DNA of 64,000 bases. It comes from Candidatus Pantoea deserta (lineage in GTDB: Bacteria > Pseudomonadota > Gammaproteobacteria > Enterobacterales > Enterobacteriaceae). The stretch covers positions 186,001 to 250,000 of the forward strand of contig NZ_RMVG01000002.1 of assembly GCF_003813865.1 (NCBI RefSeq), read 5' to 3'. Made by a program: the position numbers and the translations under genes. The first letter of the stretch is position 1; every line of letters begins with the position of its first letter. Below are positions 20,435 through 33,217 of this stretch, piece by piece. The notes under the pieces are model-generated. The model did no database searches and was not told where the DNA came from. It saw nothing but the letters and a program-made list of their open reading frames with translations.

Positions 20435-22789
20435 ATGAATCCTGAGCGTTCTGAACGCATTGAAATCCCCGTGTTGCCTCTGCGCGACGTGGTGGTTTAT
20501 CCGCACATGGTAATTCCGTTGTTTGTTGGTCGGGAAAAATCGATTCGTTGCCTCGAAGCGGCGATGGATCATGACAAGAAGATCATGCTGGTTGCCCAGA
20601 AAGAGGCGTCAACGGATGAACCTGGCATTAACGATCTCTTCTCAGTAGGGACCGTAGCCTCTGTATTGCAGATGCTGAAGCTGCCTGACGGCACAGTCAA
20701 AGTTCTGGTCGAAGGTTTGCAGCGCGCGCATATCACCACGCTGGCGGATAACGGCGACCATTTTACCGCGCAGGCCGAATACCTGATCTCGCCGGAAATC
20801 GAAGAGCGCGAGCAGGAAGTGCTGGTGCGCACGGCGATTAACCAGTTTGAAGGCTATATCAAGCTCAACAAAAAGATCCCGCCGGAAGTGCTGACCTCGC
20901 TGAATAATATCGACGATGCGGCGCGCCTGGCTGACACTGTTGCCGCGCATATGCCGTTGAAACTGGCCGATAAGCAGTCGGTGCTGGAGATGTCGGACGT
21001 TAACGAACGTCTGGAATATCTCATGGCGATGATGGAATCGGAAATCGATCTGTTGCAGGTTGAGAAGCGCATTCGCAACCGCGTGAAAAAACAGATGGAG
21101 AAGAGCCAGCGCGAGTACTATCTGAATGAGCAGATGAAAGCCATTCAGAAAGAGCTGGGCGAAATGGATGATGTGCCCGACGAGTACGAAGCCCTGAAGC
21201 GCAAAATCGACGCGGCGAAAATGCCCGCCGAAGCGCGTGAAAAAGCCGAAGCCGAGCTGCAAAAATTAAAAATGATGTCGCCGATGTCCGCCGAAGCGAC
21301 GGTGGTGCGCGGCTATATCGACTGGATGGTTCAGGTGCCGTGGAACGCGCGCAGCAAGGTGAAAAAAGACCTGCGCAAAGCGCAAGAGACGCTGGATACG
21401 GACCATTATGGTCTGGAGCGCGTCAAAGACCGCATCCTTGAATACCTTGCGGTGCAGAGCCGCGTCAGCAAAATCAAAGGTCCTATCCTCTGTCTGGTAG
21501 GACCGCCGGGCGTGGGTAAAACCTCGCTGGGTCAGTCCATCGCCAAAGCCACCGGCCGTAAGTATGTGCGCATGGCACTAGGCGGCGTGCGCGATGAAGC
21601 GGAAATTCGCGGCCACCGCCGTACCTACATCGGTTCGATGCCGGGCAAACTGATTCAGAAGATGGCGAAGGTCGGCGTTAAAAACCCGCTGTTCCTGCTG
21701 GATGAGATCGACAAAATGTCTTCTGACATGCGCGGCGACCCTGCGTCGGCGCTGCTGGAGGTGCTGGATCCTGAGCAGAACATCGCCTTTAACGATCACT
21801 ATCTGGAAGTTGACTACGATCTCTCTGACGTGATGTTTGTCGCCACCTCCAACTCCATGAATATTCCGGCGCCGCTGCTGGATCGTATGGAGGTGATTCG
21901 TCTCTCTGGCTATACCGAGGACGAGAAGCTCAATATCGCCAGGCAGCATCTGCTGCCGAAGCAGATTGAGCGTAACGCCCTGAAAGAGAGCGAAATCACG
22001 GTGGAAGACAGCGCGATCGTCGGCATCATCCGCTACTACACCCGCGAAGCGGGCGTGCGTAGCCTGGAGCGCGAACTGTCGAAGCTTTGCCGTAAAGCGG
22101 TGAAGGCGCTGCTGCTGGATAAAGATCAGAAGCACATCACCATCAACGGCGAGAACCTGAAGAATTACCTCGGCGTGCAGCGCTTTGACTATGGCCGTGC
22201 CGACAGCGAAAACCGCGTGGGTCAGGTTACAGGCCTGGCGTGGACCGAAGTCGGCGGCGATCTGCTGACCATCGAAACGGCCTGCGTGCCGGGTAAAGGC
22301 AAGCTGACCTATACCGGTTCACTGGGCGAAGTGATGCAGGAGTCGATTCAGGCGGCGCTGACCGTGGTGCGCGCGCGCGCAGAGAAGCTGGGCATTAACG
22401 GCGACTTCTACGAGAAACGCGATATTCACGTTCACGTTCCGGAAGGGGCTACCCCGAAAGATGGCCCAAGCGCGGGTATTGCCATGTGTACCGCGCTGGT
22501 CTCCTGTCTGACCGGCAATCCGGTGCGTTCCGACGTCGCCATGACCGGCGAGATTACGCTGCGCGGTCAGGTGCTGCCTATCGGCGGTCTGAAAGAGAAA
22601 CTGCTGGCGGCGCATCGCGGCGGCATCAAAGTCGTGCTGATCCCGGACGATAACAAACGCGACCTGGAAGAGATTCCGGCCAATGTTATCGCCGATCTGG
22701 AAATCCATCCGGTGAAACGCATCGAAGAGGTGCTGAGCCTGGCGCTGGAAAATGCCCCTTACGGCATGCAGGTGGCCACCGCTAAATAG
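20435..22789 (+). CDS. lon: ATP-dependent protease Lon (La)
   Basis: Hexameric AAA+ serine protease that removes misfolded and regulatory proteins (SulA and RcsA in E. coli). The 784 residues equal the E. coli length. Order: N-terminal substrate-binding domain (about 1-200), coiled coil (about 215-300), AAA+ with Walker [10 protein letters not shown] (about 356) and Walker [10 protein letters not shown], then the protease domain with catalytic serine in [11 protein letters not shown] (about 679) and lysine in [14 protein letters not shown] (about 722). Heat-shock promoter upstream, terminator downstream. Confidence 0.99.
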   Translation: MNPERSERIEIPVLPLRDVVVYPHMVIPLFVGREKSIRCLEAAMDHDKKIMLVAQKEASTDEPGINDLFSVGTVASVLQMLKLPDGTVKVLVEGLQRAHITTLADNGDHFTAQAEYLISPEIEEREQEVLVRTAINQFEGYIKLNKKIPPEVLTSLNNIDDAARLADTVAAHMPLKLADKQSVLEMSDVNERLEYLMAMMESEIDLLQVEKRIRNRVKKQMEKSQREYYLNEQMKAIQKELGEMDDVPDEYEALKRKIDAAKMPAEAREKAEAELQKLKMMSPMSAEATVVRGYIDWMVQVPWNARSKVKKDLRKAQETLDTDHYGLERVKDRILEYLAVQSRVSKIKGPILCLVGPPGVGKTSLGQSIAKATGRKYVRMALGGVRDEAEIRGHRRTYIGSMPGKLIQKMAKVGVKNPLFLLDEIDKMSSDMRGDPASALLEVLDPEQNIAFNDHYLEVDYDLSDVMFVATSNSMNIPAPLLDRMEVIRLSGYTEDEKLNIARQHLLPKQIERNALKESEITVEDSAIVGIIRYYTREAGVRSLERELSKLCRKAVKALLLDKDQKHITINGENLKNYLGVQRFDYGRADSENRVGQVTGLAWTEVGGDLLTIETACVPGKGKLTYTGSLGEVMQESIQAALTVVRARAEKLGINGDFYEKRDIHVHVPEGATPKDGPSAGIAMCTALVSCLTGNPVRSDVAMTGEITLRGQVLPIGGLKEKLLAAHRGGIKVVLIPDDNKRDLEEIPANVIADLEIHPVKRIEEVLSLALENAPYGMQVATAK

Positions 22790-22818
22790 TGATTAGCCAC
22801 ATAAAGCATTAAAAAGCG

Positions 22819-22856
22819 AAGCTGGCAGGCGCAATGAGCGCTTGCCAGCTTTTTTT
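22819..22856 (+). terminator. lon terminator
   Basis: AAGCTGGCA and TGCCAGCTT form the outer stem with an inner GCGC/GCGC pairing and TTTTTT after it, 30 bases after the lon stop. Confidence 0.85.
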
Positions 22857-23004
22857 AGTGCCGCTACTTTAAGGGGCTGCGGAAACAGCGATTAAGAGGA
22901 ATTACGTTGTTTCGGCTCCACAGGCTTGATATAACGTGCTGCGCATTCGTCTCCGGCAGGACGCACGGGTGTGACGTGAAATAATAAAAGAGGGGATGAA
23001 GAGA

Positions 23005-23280
23005 GTGAATAAATCACAGTTGATCGACAAAATTGCTGCGGATGCTGACATTTCTAAAGCAGCAGCGGGACGTGTTTTAGATGCATTCACCAGTTCTGTT
23101 TCCGACGCGCTGAAAGGCGGTGACGAAGTGGCTCTGGTGGGCTTTGGTACTTTCTCTGTTCGCGAGCGCGCCGCACGTACCGGCCGTAATCCGCAGACCG
23201 GCAAGGAAATCACCATTGCCGCAGGTAAAGTACCGGGCTTCCGCGCAGGTAAAGCGCTGAAAGACGCTGTCAACGCATGA
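23005..23280 (+). CDS. hupB: DNA-binding protein HU-beta
   Basis: Nucleoid-associated histone-like protein that bends DNA as a homodimer or with HU-alpha. The 91-residue protein carries the HU signature [20 protein letters not shown] and the DNA-binding arm that ends in [20 protein letters not shown]. The start is GTG at 23005 (first residues [12 protein letters not shown]), as in E. coli. An in-frame ATG three codons upstream would add MKR, and the ribosome site AGAGGGGA fits the GTG better. It is followed by a strong terminator. Confidence 0.97.
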   Translation: MNKSQLIDKIAADADISKAAAGRVLDAFTSSVSDALKGGDEVALVGFGTFSVRERAARTGRNPQTGKEITIAAGKVPGFRAGKALKDAVNA

Positions 23281-23353
23281 CAACGCACCCGTCCACAGAA
23301 GCATTTTCTTCCGTGGACTAGAGGACGGTTCATGCGTTCTCATGTAACATACG

Positions 23354-23384
23354 GGCACATCAAATTTGATGTGCCTTTTTTATT
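23354..23384 (+). terminator. hupB terminator
   Basis: GGCACATCAAA and TTTGATGTGCC, eleven perfect base pairs with almost no loop, followed by TTTTTTATT. Confidence 0.9.
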
Positions 23385-23526
23385 CGGATCCGGGGATAAA
23401 TCGCTGTCAGACTTGTCTCAACAGGAGTGAAGCTGCCAGGCTAAACGGCAGTTGCGTAACGGCCTTAATCCGACAGGCGTTGCGCCCGAGTTTGCTATCC
23501 ACACTACAGCGGAGCGTTGTCATACC

Positions 23527-25858
<2,332 letters not shown>

Positions 25859-25960
25859 GCTAATGCGCAACCCTGACGCTTTTGCCGCGCGGGAAGAGGG
25901 CTTTTGCTACGCTGAAGAGGTCTTACCAGTTAAGCCCATTAGCGACAGGAGATGTCAGAG

Positions 25961-26359
25961 ATGCATACCACTATTAAAGTTCGCGGCTATCACCTTGATG
26001 TGTACCAGCACGTCAATAACGCGCGCTATCTGGAGTTTCTGGAAGAGGCGCGCTGGCAGTGGCTGGAAGAGGCCGGGGCCTTTGACTGGCTAAGCGCGCA
26101 GCAGCTGGCGTTTGTCGTGGTGAATATCAATATCAACTATCGTCGCCCGGCCGTGCTGGGCGACGTTCTGACGATTCACAGCGAAATCACTCAGCTGAAC
26201 GGGAAAAGCGGCATCATCGCCCAGCGCGTGATGCTGGCGGAAAGCGACACGGTGGTGGCGGATGCGACCCTGACCTTTGTCTGCATCGACCTGCGCACGC
26301 AAAAAGCGGTCGCGCTGGAGGGCGAATTGCGTGCGCGGCTGGAGACCTTTCTGCGCTGA
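25961..26359 (+). CDS. fadM: Long-chain acyl-CoA thioesterase FadM
   Basis: Hot-dog-fold thioesterase that hydrolyses long-chain acyl-CoA by-products of beta-oxidation. The family signature YQHVNNARYLEFLEEARW (with catalytic aspartate nearby in YHLDVYQ) is at the N-terminus. The start at 25961 (MHTTIKV) gives 132 residues, equal to E. coli FadM, and has AGGAG at a good distance; the ATG at 25952 abuts that ribosome site and is too close. Convergent with queC. E. coli fadM is under FadR control; no FadR site was identified here. Confidence 0.95.
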   Translation: MHTTIKVRGYHLDVYQHVNNARYLEFLEEARWQWLEEAGAFDWLSAQQLAFVVVNININYRRPAVLGDVLTIHSEITQLNGKSGIIAQRVMLAESDTVVADATLTFVCIDLRTQKAVALEGELRARLETFLR

Positions 26360-26402
26360 GTCAGAGGGAACGGCGCAGCGGGTCTGCGCCGCGCCCGCCT
26401 CT

Positions 26403-27098
26403 TCAGGCCAGGCCGCTTTTACGCTTCATGGCCGCCATGACGCCTTCGCGATCGGCGAGATAGTCATTCAGGCCGCGAGCGCGTAAATGACAGGCCGCGC
26501 ATTCGCCGCAGCCATCGCCTTTCACGCCGTTGTAGCAGGTCAGCGTCTCTTCGCGCACCAGCGTCAGGCTTTGCCAGTAATCCGCCAGCGCCCAGGTTTC
26601 GGCCTTGTTCAGCCACATCAGCGGCGTCTCAAAGCGGATGTCGCGCGCCATGCCCAGCGTCACCGCATGGTTGAGCGCCTTAACAAACTCATCGCGGCAG
26701 TCAGGGTAGCCGGAAAAGTCGGTTTCGCAGACGCCGGTGATCACCGCTTCCGCTTCAACCTGCCAGGCGTAAACCGAGGCCAGCGTCAGAAACAGAATGT
26801 TGCGCCCCGGCACAAAGGTGCTGGGCAGGCCGCTGGCGCTGGGATCGTAAGAGGGCACCGGAATATTGTCGCGGGTCAGGCTGCTGACGGCGAGTTCATT
26901 TAGCAGGGTGACATCAAGCACTTTATGCGCGCGCGCCCCCAGTTTAAGCGCCAGCGCCTGCGCCACTCCGATCTCTTCGCGATGACGCTGACCGTAGTCA
27001 AAGGTTACGCAGTGCACTTCGTCATATTGCTGTAATGCCTGAATCAGGCAGGTGGTGGAGTCTTGTCCACCGCTGAAAACGACAACGGCTCGTTTCAT
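26403..27098 (-). CDS. queC: 7-cyano-7-deazaguanine synthase
   Basis: QueC converts 7-carboxy-7-deazaguanine to preQ0 with ATP and ammonia in the queuosine pathway. The PP-loop SGGQDSTT is at residues 9-16, and the zinc-binding cysteines are in [17 protein letters not shown] near the C-terminus. The chosen start ([11 protein letters not shown]) gives 231 residues, the same as E. coli, and drops a 26-residue upstream extension that has no family similarity. Lies 74 bases downstream of ybaE, same strand. Confidence 0.97.
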   Translation of the reverse strand: MKRAVVVFSGGQDSTTCLIQALQQYDEVHCVTFDYGQRHREEIGVAQALALKLGARAHKVLDVTLLNELAVSSLTRDNIPVPSYDPSASGLPSTFVPGRNILFLTLASVYAWQVEAEAVITGVCETDFSGYPDCRDEFVKALNHAVTLGMARDIRFETPLMWLNKAETWALADYWQSLTLVREETLTCYNGVKGDGCGECAACHLRARGLNDYLADREGVMAAMKRKSGLA

Positions 27099-27172
27099 CT
27101 TTTTGTCCTGGTCAATAATTTTGCGCCTATGGTAATGGCTCTCTGCGCCGCTGAACAGCCTGACGCGCACTA

Positions 27173-28858
27173 TCACACCGCCAGCGGCGGCGGAACCCAG
27201 GCGCGGCTGAAGTCAAACCAGCCCAGCGTGTTGAGCCGGATGCCTTCGACGCCTGGCGGGGCAAAGATTTGATAGCGATAGTTAAACAGCGGCAAGAGCA
27301 GACCGTCGCGCATCAGCTGATGGTAAAGCTGATGCAGCGCATCGCTGCGCGTGGCGCTGTCGGCCAGCTGCTGTATCGCCGCCAGCTGGCGCCGCACAGC
27401 GTGGCTGGCGTCAGCGGGCCACAGCCGATCCAGCTCCAGCCAGCTTGCCAGCGTAAAGACGGGCGCATCGCCAATCAGGCGGTCACCCATGATCAGATCG
27501 GCCCGATCCAGATCCTTTACCCGCTGCCAGTTTTTAACGTCGTGAAAGACAAGGGTTAGCTCACAGCCTTCCGCCCGCAGCAGCTGGCGCAGCGCCTGAG
27601 CCATTTCATGCAGCTCAACCGGCAGCTGATAGTGCAGCGTCAGGCGCGGAGGCAACGCCGTCGCGTCATCCTCCGCTATCAGCGGCACCGGCCAGCCGGG
27701 CAGCAGCTCTTTGCTGGGCGTAATCAGGCCCTCTTCCAGCGGCAGCCGGGACACCAGTCCGCTTTGCTGCAACAGACGGAACAGACGACGCGCCTGCGCC
27801 AGGCTAAAACCGGCGCGCGGACGGCAGGCAAGGTAGCAGAATCCGAGGCTGATACTGCGGCTCACCGGACGCAGCGACGCCATATCCGCCGCATCGCCGA
27901 TGGCGATCTGCACCGGATGGCGGCAGCTGGTGCCCAGCGCGCGATCGAATAGCGTTGGCGTAATCCAGTACTCTACCGCCTGCATTAACGGCTGTTGCAG
28001 ATGCCAGCGCGTATGGCTTTCAATGCGCACCAGCTCCGGCGTAAAGTGTGCCAGTTTCCACGGGCCGCTGCCGAGACGGGGGTGCTGCGGGTGCGGCAGC
28101 AGGCAGAGCTGATGCGCCAGACGATGCGGCAGCCAGTAATCGCTGCTGCTGAGACGAAAGCGCAGCGCCAGCGGATGCGGCGCGTCAACCTCTTCCACGT
28201 TCGCCAGCAGGCGTCGCGCGCGCTCATCCAGCAGGATGCGCTGAAACTGCGTGACCAGCTGCGCCGCCTGAAGCGGTTCATCGTTGTGCCAGAACAGCTG
28301 GGGGCGCAGCCAGAACAGCCAGACGCGCCCGTCCTCGCTGTGCTGCCAGTGATGAGCCAAATCCCCCGTCGGTTCATCCGCCTCGAAGCGCGTCAGGCCG
28401 GAAAAAATCTGGTGGGCCAGATGCTGCTCGGCGCGTCCGCTGATCTGCAACGGCGTGAACGACTCCAGCGGGCGATAGTAGGGGATACGCAGCACTGGCG
28501 CGTCGTTTTGCCACTGGCCGCCCATCAGCGGACGCAGCAGATCAACCAGCCGCTCCGGCGCCATATCCAGCACCTGTAAGGCTTCGGCGGCGTTACCCGC
28601 CTGTAGCTGCGTCTGCAATAGCTGTTGACGCAGCTGCTCAGGAGAGCGGAAAAAGGTCAGCAGGCCCAGTTTGCCGCGTCCCGACTCGCCCTGCCAGCGC
28701 AGCCAGCCTGCCTGCTGCCAATGGGAAAGCAGCGTGCGCAGGTGACGATCGCTACAGAAACAGCGGCTGGCCATCTCAGCGACACAGGTGTGCTGCGGCG
28801 CGCCCTGGCTCTGCTGCCACAGGCGTTGAAACTGATTAAGACGGTTAAGCTGACGCAT
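27173..28858 (-). CDS. ybaE: SgrR-like transcriptional regulator YbaE
   Basis: A 561-residue protein with an N-terminal SgrR-type winged helix (about 1-110; [20 protein letters not shown]) fused to a solute-binding-protein-like domain (SBP_bac_5, about 160-550). The architecture is that of SgrR, the glucose-phosphate stress activator, but the location between queC and cof is that of E. coli ybaE (566 residues). No signal peptide, so the binding domain is cytosolic and presumably senses a ligand. Target genes are unknown. It is divergent from cof over a gap holding an inverted repeat. Confidence 0.88.
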   Translation of the reverse strand: MRQLNRLNQFQRLWQQSQGAPQHTCVAEMASRCFCSDRHLRTLLSHWQQAGWLRWQGESGRGKLGLLTFFRSPEQLRQQLLQTQLQAGNAAEALQVLDMAPERLVDLLRPLMGGQWQNDAPVLRIPYYRPLESFTPLQISGRAEQHLAHQIFSGLTRFEADEPTGDLAHHWQHSEDGRVWLFWLRPQLFWHNDEPLQAAQLVTQFQRILLDERARRLLANVEEVDAPHPLALRFRLSSSDYWLPHRLAHQLCLLPHPQHPRLGSGPWKLAHFTPELVRIESHTRWHLQQPLMQAVEYWITPTLFDRALGTSCRHPVQIAIGDAADMASLRPVSRSISLGFCYLACRPRAGFSLAQARRLFRLLQQSGLVSRLPLEEGLITPSKELLPGWPVPLIAEDDATALPPRLTLHYQLPVELHEMAQALRQLLRAEGCELTLVFHDVKNWQRVKDLDRADLIMGDRLIGDAPVFTLASWLELDRLWPADASHAVRRQLAAIQQLADSATRSDALHQLYHQLMRDGLLLPLFNYRYQIFAPPGVEGIRLNTLGWFDFSRAWVPPPLAV

Positions 28859-28864
28859 ACTAAA

Positions 28865-28905
28865 CCCGGAACAGTTTTTTCAAAGTATTCACTATTAGTT
28901 CCGGG
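28865..28905. promoter_or_regulatory. Inverted repeat between divergent ybaE and cof
   Basis: CCCGGAAC (28,865-28,872) and GTTCCGGG (28,898-28,905) are perfect eight-base inverted arms 25 bases apart, in the 92-base divergent gap. SgrR-type regulators often act near their own gene, so an operator is plausible; this is inference. Confidence 0.4.
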
Positions 28906-28950
28906 ATTGCCAGGCGATAGTATTGACTGTCTTGTCAACGGGAGAGAGCC

Positions 28951-29772
28951 ATGGCGCGATTAGCCGCATTCGATATGGACGGAACGCTGTTGCTGCCCAG
29001 CCACCAGCTGGGACAGGAAACACTTACCAGTCTGCTGGCGCTGCATCAACGGGATGTGCATCTGGCCTTTGCCACCGGTCGCCATCTGCTGGAGATGCAG
29101 ATTCTGCGCCAGCGCATTACGCTACCGGCATGGTTGATCACCGGCAACGGTACGCGGGTGCACGATCTGGACGGTAACCTGCTGTTCGCCAGCGATCTCT
29201 CTCCCTCGGTAGCGGAAGAGGTGCTGCACAGCCGCTGGGAAAGCTCAGCCTCGGTGCACGTCTTTAACGATGAAGGCTGGTTTACCGATGTGCCGGTGCC
29301 GCAGATGTTGCAGGCGCATGCGCTGAGTGGTTTCCACTATCAGCTGCGCGATCTGAAACGGTTTCCCGCGCATGAGGTCACGAAAATCTGCTTCGTGGAC
29401 GATCATGACGCGCTCTGTCAGCTGAAAACGCAGCTGGATGCGGCGCTGGGCGATCGCGCTCATATCTGCTTTTCGGCATGGGATTGCCTGGAAGTGTTGC
29501 CGCTTAACTGCAACAAGGGCAGCGCGCTCGCCATGCTGTGCCAGCACCTTGAGCTGACGCTGGCGGAGTGCATGGCCTTTGGCGACGCCATGAACGATCG
29601 CGAAATGCTGTCGCTGGTGGGCAAAGGGTTTGTTATGGGCAACGCCATGAGTCAGCTGAAGTCGGCGCTGCCGCATCTGCCGGTTATCGGTCATTGCGAG
29701 ACACAGGCGGTGTCTCACTATTTAAATCACTGGATGGCCACGCCGCACCTCGCGTATTCCCCCGAATGCTGA
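28951..29772 (+). CDS. cof: HMP-PP phosphatase / HAD hydrolase Cof
   Basis: HAD-superfamily Cof-type (subfamily IIB) phosphatase that in E. coli hydrolyses the thiamine intermediate HMP-PP and also other phosphorylated substrates. Motif I is AFDMDGTLL (nucleophile D8), motif II is in LAFATGR, and motif IV is [11 protein letters not shown]. The cap domain lies between. The 273 residues are one more than E. coli. A good ribosome site (GGGAGAG) precedes the ATG. Confidence 0.94.
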   Translation: MARLAAFDMDGTLLLPSHQLGQETLTSLLALHQRDVHLAFATGRHLLEMQILRQRITLPAWLITGNGTRVHDLDGNLLFASDLSPSVAEEVLHSRWESSASVHVFNDEGWFTDVPVPQMLQAHALSGFHYQLRDLKRFPAHEVTKICFVDDHDALCQLKTQLDAALGDRAHICFSAWDCLEVLPLNCNKGSALAMLCQHLELTLAECMAFGDAMNDREMLSLVGKGFVMGNAMSQLKSALPHLPVIGHCETQAVSHYLNHWMATPHLAYSPEC

Positions 29773-29806
29773 GGATTACAGTGAAGCGGACAGGACGTCC
29801 GCGATT

Positions 29807-30838
29807 TTATTCCAGTTCGCGCTGCCAGCGGCTGATGTCGCCGATATGCTGCGCCACCCAGCTTTCGTTGTAGTAGCTGTCCGGGTAACGCTCGCCGCTG
29901 TCGCACATCAGCGTGACCAGCGCGCCCTGTTCGCCTTTCGCGCGCATCCGCTTCGCCACCTGCATCATGCCCCAGAAGTTGGTGCCGGTAGACGCGCCGG
30001 GCCTGCGGCCGATAATCTGCGCCAGTTTGCGCATCGCCGCCAGGGTCGCGCCATCCGGCACTTTCATCATCTCGTCAATAACGTCCGGCATAAAAGAGGG
30101 TTCAACCCGCGGACGGCCAATGCCTTCGATTAAACTGCCGCGCGGGCTGCGCAGCGCCGCATCGCGGCTGTGCCAGTAATCAAAGAAAACCGAGTGTTCT
30201 GGATCGACCACCAGCAGCTGCGTCTCCAGGCCCTGGTAGCGGATATAACGGCCTAGCGTGGCTGAAGTGCCGCCGGTTCCGGCGCTCATAATCAGGGTGT
30301 GCGGCACGGCGAAAGGCTCGTGCGCCATCTGACGAAAAATACTCTCCGCGATGTTATTATTGCCGCGCCAGTCGGTGGCGCGCTCGGCATAGGTAAACTG
30401 ATCCATAAAATGCCCGTTCAGCTCGCGCGCCAGCTGCGCGGAGGCGGTATAGAGCTGGCAGGGATCGCTGACGAAATGACACTGGCCGCCGTAAAACTGA
30501 ATCTGCTCAATTTTACGCCTGGCGGTACTGGCTGGCATAACGGCGATAAAAGGCAGCCCCAGCAGCTGGGCAAAATAGGCTTCTGACACCGCCGTACTGC
30601 CCGAAGAGGCCTCGATAACCGGCGTCTTTTCTTTGATCCAGCCGTTCGCCAGCCCGTAGAGAAACAGCGAACGCGCCAGCCGATGCTTCAGGCTGCCGCT
30701 GGGGTGCGTACTCTCATCTTTCAGGTAAAACAGAATGCCAGGATAATCCGCCAGGCTAAAGCGGATCAGGTGGGTTTCGGCAGAGCGCTGAAAGTCAGCG
30801 TTGATTTCGTTGATGGCGTGACGAGTCCAGTTACTCAT
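29807..30838 (-). CDS. ccdA: PLP-dependent cysteine desulfhydrase of the cysteine synthase fold (CcdA-like)
   Basis: Fold-type II PLP enzyme of 343 residues. The PLP lysine is K51 in the segment HPSGSLKHRLARSLF, and the phosphate-binding loop is SAGTGGTSATLGRYIR. It is divergent from a DecR-type regulator. In Pantoea ananatis a cysteine-inducible desulfhydrase, CcdA, is encoded next to its Lrp-family activator CcdR and degrades excess cysteine to pyruvate, ammonia and sulfide. The same arrangement here suggests orthology. I am recalling that work rather than comparing sequences; a cysteine synthase or other beta-eliminating activity cannot be excluded. E. coli lacks this gene beside decR. Confidence 0.75.
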   Translation of the reverse strand: MSNWTRHAINEINADFQRSAETHLIRFSLADYPGILFYLKDESTHPSGSLKHRLARSLFLYGLANGWIKEKTPVIEASSGSTAVSEAYFAQLLGLPFIAVMPASTARRKIEQIQFYGGQCHFVSDPCQLYTASAQLARELNGHFMDQFTYAERATDWRGNNNIAESIFRQMAHEPFAVPHTLIMSAGTGGTSATLGRYIRYQGLETQLLVVDPEHSVFFDYWHSRDAALRSPRGSLIEGIGRPRVEPSFMPDVIDEMMKVPDGATLAAMRKLAQIIGRRPGASTGTNFWGMMQVAKRMRAKGEQGALVTLMCDSGERYPDSYYNESWVAQHIGDISRWQRELE

Positions 30839-30910
30839 AATGCGATTCCGGCAAAATTGATGCGCTGATTGTAAGGCACGGGCAGGAAAATGAGATTGCT
30901 TTATTGCCGC

Positions 30911-30942
30911 TATAATGGCGCGACTGGAGAAAAAATTTCTCC
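30911..30942 (+). promoter_or_regulatory. decR -10 element and adjacent palindromic operator candidate
   Basis: A perfect TATAAT (30,911-30,916) is followed ten bases later by GGAGAAA-AAA-TTTCTCC (30,926-30,942), a seven-base inverted repeat spaced by three A. No good -35 is present, which fits an activated promoter. An Lrp-family operator here would control decR and perhaps divergent ccdA. Confidence 0.45.
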
Positions 30943-30953
30943 CGGAGAGGACT

Positions 30954-31415
30954 ATGTTAGATAAAACTGACCGTCACCTGCTGGATCTGTTGCAGCGTGA
31001 CTGCACATTATCGCTTCAGGCGCTGGCCGATGCCGTTCATCTCACCACCACCCCGTGCTGGAAGCGCCTGAAAAAGTTAGAGGATGACGGTATCATCCGC
31101 GCGCGCGTGGCGCTGCTGAATGCTGAAAAGCTCGGCCTGGCGCTGACCGCCTTTATGTTTGTCAAAACGCAGCAGCACAGCAGCGAGTGGTATCAGCGCT
31201 TCGTCACGACGGTGCAGGGGATGCCGGAAGTCCTGTCGTTTTACCGCATGGCGGGCGAATACGACTATCTGCTGCGCATTCAGGTGGCGGATATGAAGCG
31301 TTACGATGACTTCTATAAGCGTCTGGTCAACAGCGTGCCAGGCCTGATTGATGTGACCTCCAGCTTCGCCATGGAGGAAATTAAATTCACCACGGCGTTA
31401 CCCGTCGCCCCCTGA
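30954..31415 (+). CDS. decR: Lrp/AsnC-family cysteine-responsive regulator DecR
   Basis: DecR (YbaO) activates cysteine-detoxification genes in response to cysteine; the Pantoea orthologue is named CcdR. The 153-residue protein has an N-terminal AsnC helix-turn-helix ([25 protein letters not shown]) and a C-terminal RAM ligand-binding domain with [14 protein letters not shown]. The start [11 protein letters not shown] at 30954 follows GGAGAGG; an in-frame ATG 13 codons upstream would overlap the palindrome. Divergent from the desulfhydrase gene and 23 bases before mdlA. Confidence 0.92.
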   Translation: MLDKTDRHLLDLLQRDCTLSLQALADAVHLTTTPCWKRLKKLEDDGIIRARVALLNAEKLGLALTAFMFVKTQQHSSEWYQRFVTTVQGMPEVLSFYRMAGEYDYLLRIQVADMKRYDDFYKRLVNSVPGLIDVTSSFAMEEIKFTTALPVAP

Positions 31416-31438
31416 GGCAAAAGAAAGAGAACAGCGTA

Positions 31439-33217
31439 GTGCGATTATTCAGCCAGTTAAGTTGGTACTTTATCCGCGAGTGGCGGCGCTATCTGGGCGC
31501 GGTGACTCTCTTAATCATTATTGCGCTCCTGCAACTGTTGCCGCCGCATCTGGTGGGGGTGATCGTCGATGGCGTCACGCACCGCAGCATGAGCGCAGGC
31601 ACCATTATGATGTGGATCGGCGTGATGCTGGGCACCGCCGTCGCGACCTATCTGCTGCGCTATGTCTGGCGCGTGCTGCTGTTTGGCGCGTCCTACCAGC
31701 TGGCCGTGGAGCTGCGCGAAGATTTTTACCGTCAGCTGAGCCGACAGCATCCCGCGTTTTATCTGCGGCATCGCACTGGCGATCTGATTGCGCGTGCAAC
31801 CAACGATGTGGATCGCGTGGTGTTTGCCGCAGGCGAGGGCGTGTTAACTCTGGTGGATTCGCTGGTGATGGGCTGCGTGGTGCTGCTGGTGATGAGCCTG
31901 CAAATCAGCTGGCAGCTGACGCTGCTGTCGCTGGTGCCGATGCCGATTATGGCGCTGTTTATTCATCGCTATGGCAACCAGCTGCACGATCGCTTCAAGC
32001 TGGCGCAGGCGGCGTTTTCCAGCCTGAACGATCAAACGCAGGAGAGTCTGACCAGTATCCGCATGATTAAAGCCTTTGGTCTGGAGTCGCACCAGTCAGA
32101 GCAGTTTGCCGCGATTGCTCGCGACACCGGCGCGAAGAACCTGCGCGTGGCGCGCGTCGACGCCCGTTTCGATCCCACCATCTATATCGCCATTGGCTTT
32201 TCTAACCTGCTGGCGATAGGCGGCGGCAGCTGGATGGTCTGGCACGATCTGCTGACGCTGGGGCAGCTCACCAGCTTTGTAATGTACCTCGGCCTGATGA
32301 TCTGGCCGATGCTGGCGCTGGCGTGGATGTTCAATATTGTCGAGCGCGGCAGCGCCGCCTGGAGCCGCATAGGCGCGCTGCTGGCGGAAGCGCCTGCGGT
32401 AAAAGACGGCGAAAAAGAGTTACCTGCCGAGCCAGGCGTATTGCAGGCGGCAATACGGGAGTTTCACTATCCGGCCAGCGCTGGACCGGTGCTGCAAGAC
32501 CTCGATTTTCAGCTGAAGCCGGGGCAGATGCTGGGTCTGTGCGGGCCGACCGGCAGCGGGAAAAGTACGCTGCTCAGCCTGATACAGCGCCACTTCGATA
32601 TCGATCGAGGCGAGATCCGCTACCACAACCTTCCGCTGACCCAGCTGCGTATCGATAGCTGGCGTCGTCGTCTGGCGGTGGTCAGCCAGACGCCCTTTCT
32701 TTTTTCCGACAGCGTAGCGAGCAATATCGCGCTGGGCAAACCTGAGGCCAGCCAGCAGGAGATCGAGCAGGCGGCGAAACTGGCCTGCGTGCACGACGAT
32801 ATTTTACGTCTGCCGCAGGGCTATGAGACAGAGGTCGGCGAGCGCGGCGTGATGCTGTCGGGCGGGCAGAAACAGCGTATCTCGATTGCGCGCGCGCTGC
32901 TGCTCAACGCGGAAATTCTTATTCTGGATGACGCGCTGTCGGCGGTTGATGGCCGCACCGAGCATGACATTCTGCATAACCTGCGCCTCTGGGGCAAAGG
33001 CAGAACCCTGATTATCAGCGCGCATCGCCTGTCGGCGCTGACGGAGGCTAACGAAATTCTGGTGCTGCAACAGGGCAAGGTCGCACAGCGCGGAGAGCAT
33101 GAGGCGCTGGCGGCGCAGCCAGGCTGGTATCGCGATATGTATCGCTATCAGCAGCTTGAAGCCGCGCTGGATGATGAAGAAGAGGCGGTTAAAGGGGCAT
33201 CCCATGGCGAAGTCTAA
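31439..33217 (+). CDS. mdlA: ABC exporter half-transporter MdlA
   Basis: Six membrane helices (about 1-310) plus a nucleotide-binding domain with Walker [12 protein letters not shown], signature [16 protein letters not shown] and Walker [10 protein letters not shown]. The residue after the Walker B aspartate is D rather than the usual catalytic glutamate, so its ATP site is degenerate. It forms a heterodimer with MdlB. Start is GTG at 31439 ([11 protein letters not shown]), giving 592 residues, close to E. coli. Substrate unknown; named for similarity to multidrug exporters. Confidence 0.95.
   Translation: MRLFSQLSWYFIREWRRYLGAVTLLIIIALLQLLPPHLVGVIVDGVTHRSMSAGTIMMWIGVMLGTAVATYLLRYVWRVLLFGASYQLAVELREDFYRQLSRQHPAFYLRHRTGDLIARATNDVDRVVFAAGEGVLTLVDSLVMGCVVLLVMSLQISWQLTLLSLVPMPIMALFIHRYGNQLHDRFKLAQAAFSSLNDQTQESLTSIRMIKAFGLESHQSEQFAAIARDTGAKNLRVARVDARFDPTIYIAIGFSNLLAIGGGSWMVWHDLLTLGQLTSFVMYLGLMIWPMLALAWMFNIVERGSAAWSRIGALLAEAPAVKDGEKELPAEPGVLQAAIREFHYPASAGPVLQDLDFQLKPGQMLGLCGPTGSGKSTLLSLIQRHFDIDRGEIRYHNLPLTQLRIDSWRRRLAVVSQTPFLFSDSVASNIALGKPEASQQEIEQAAKLACVHDDILRLPQGYETEVGERGVMLSGGQKQRISIARALLLNAEILILDDALSAVDGRTEHDILHNLRLWGKGRTLIISAHRLSALTEANEILVLQQGKVAQRGEHEALAAQPGWYRDMYRYQQLEAALDDEEEAVKGASHGEV

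Noticed and set aside
27173..28858. Identification as sgrR
   Set aside because: Domain order is the same, but the gene lies between queC and cof (the ybaE position) and no divergent SgrS-like small RNA or thiBPQ operon is present.
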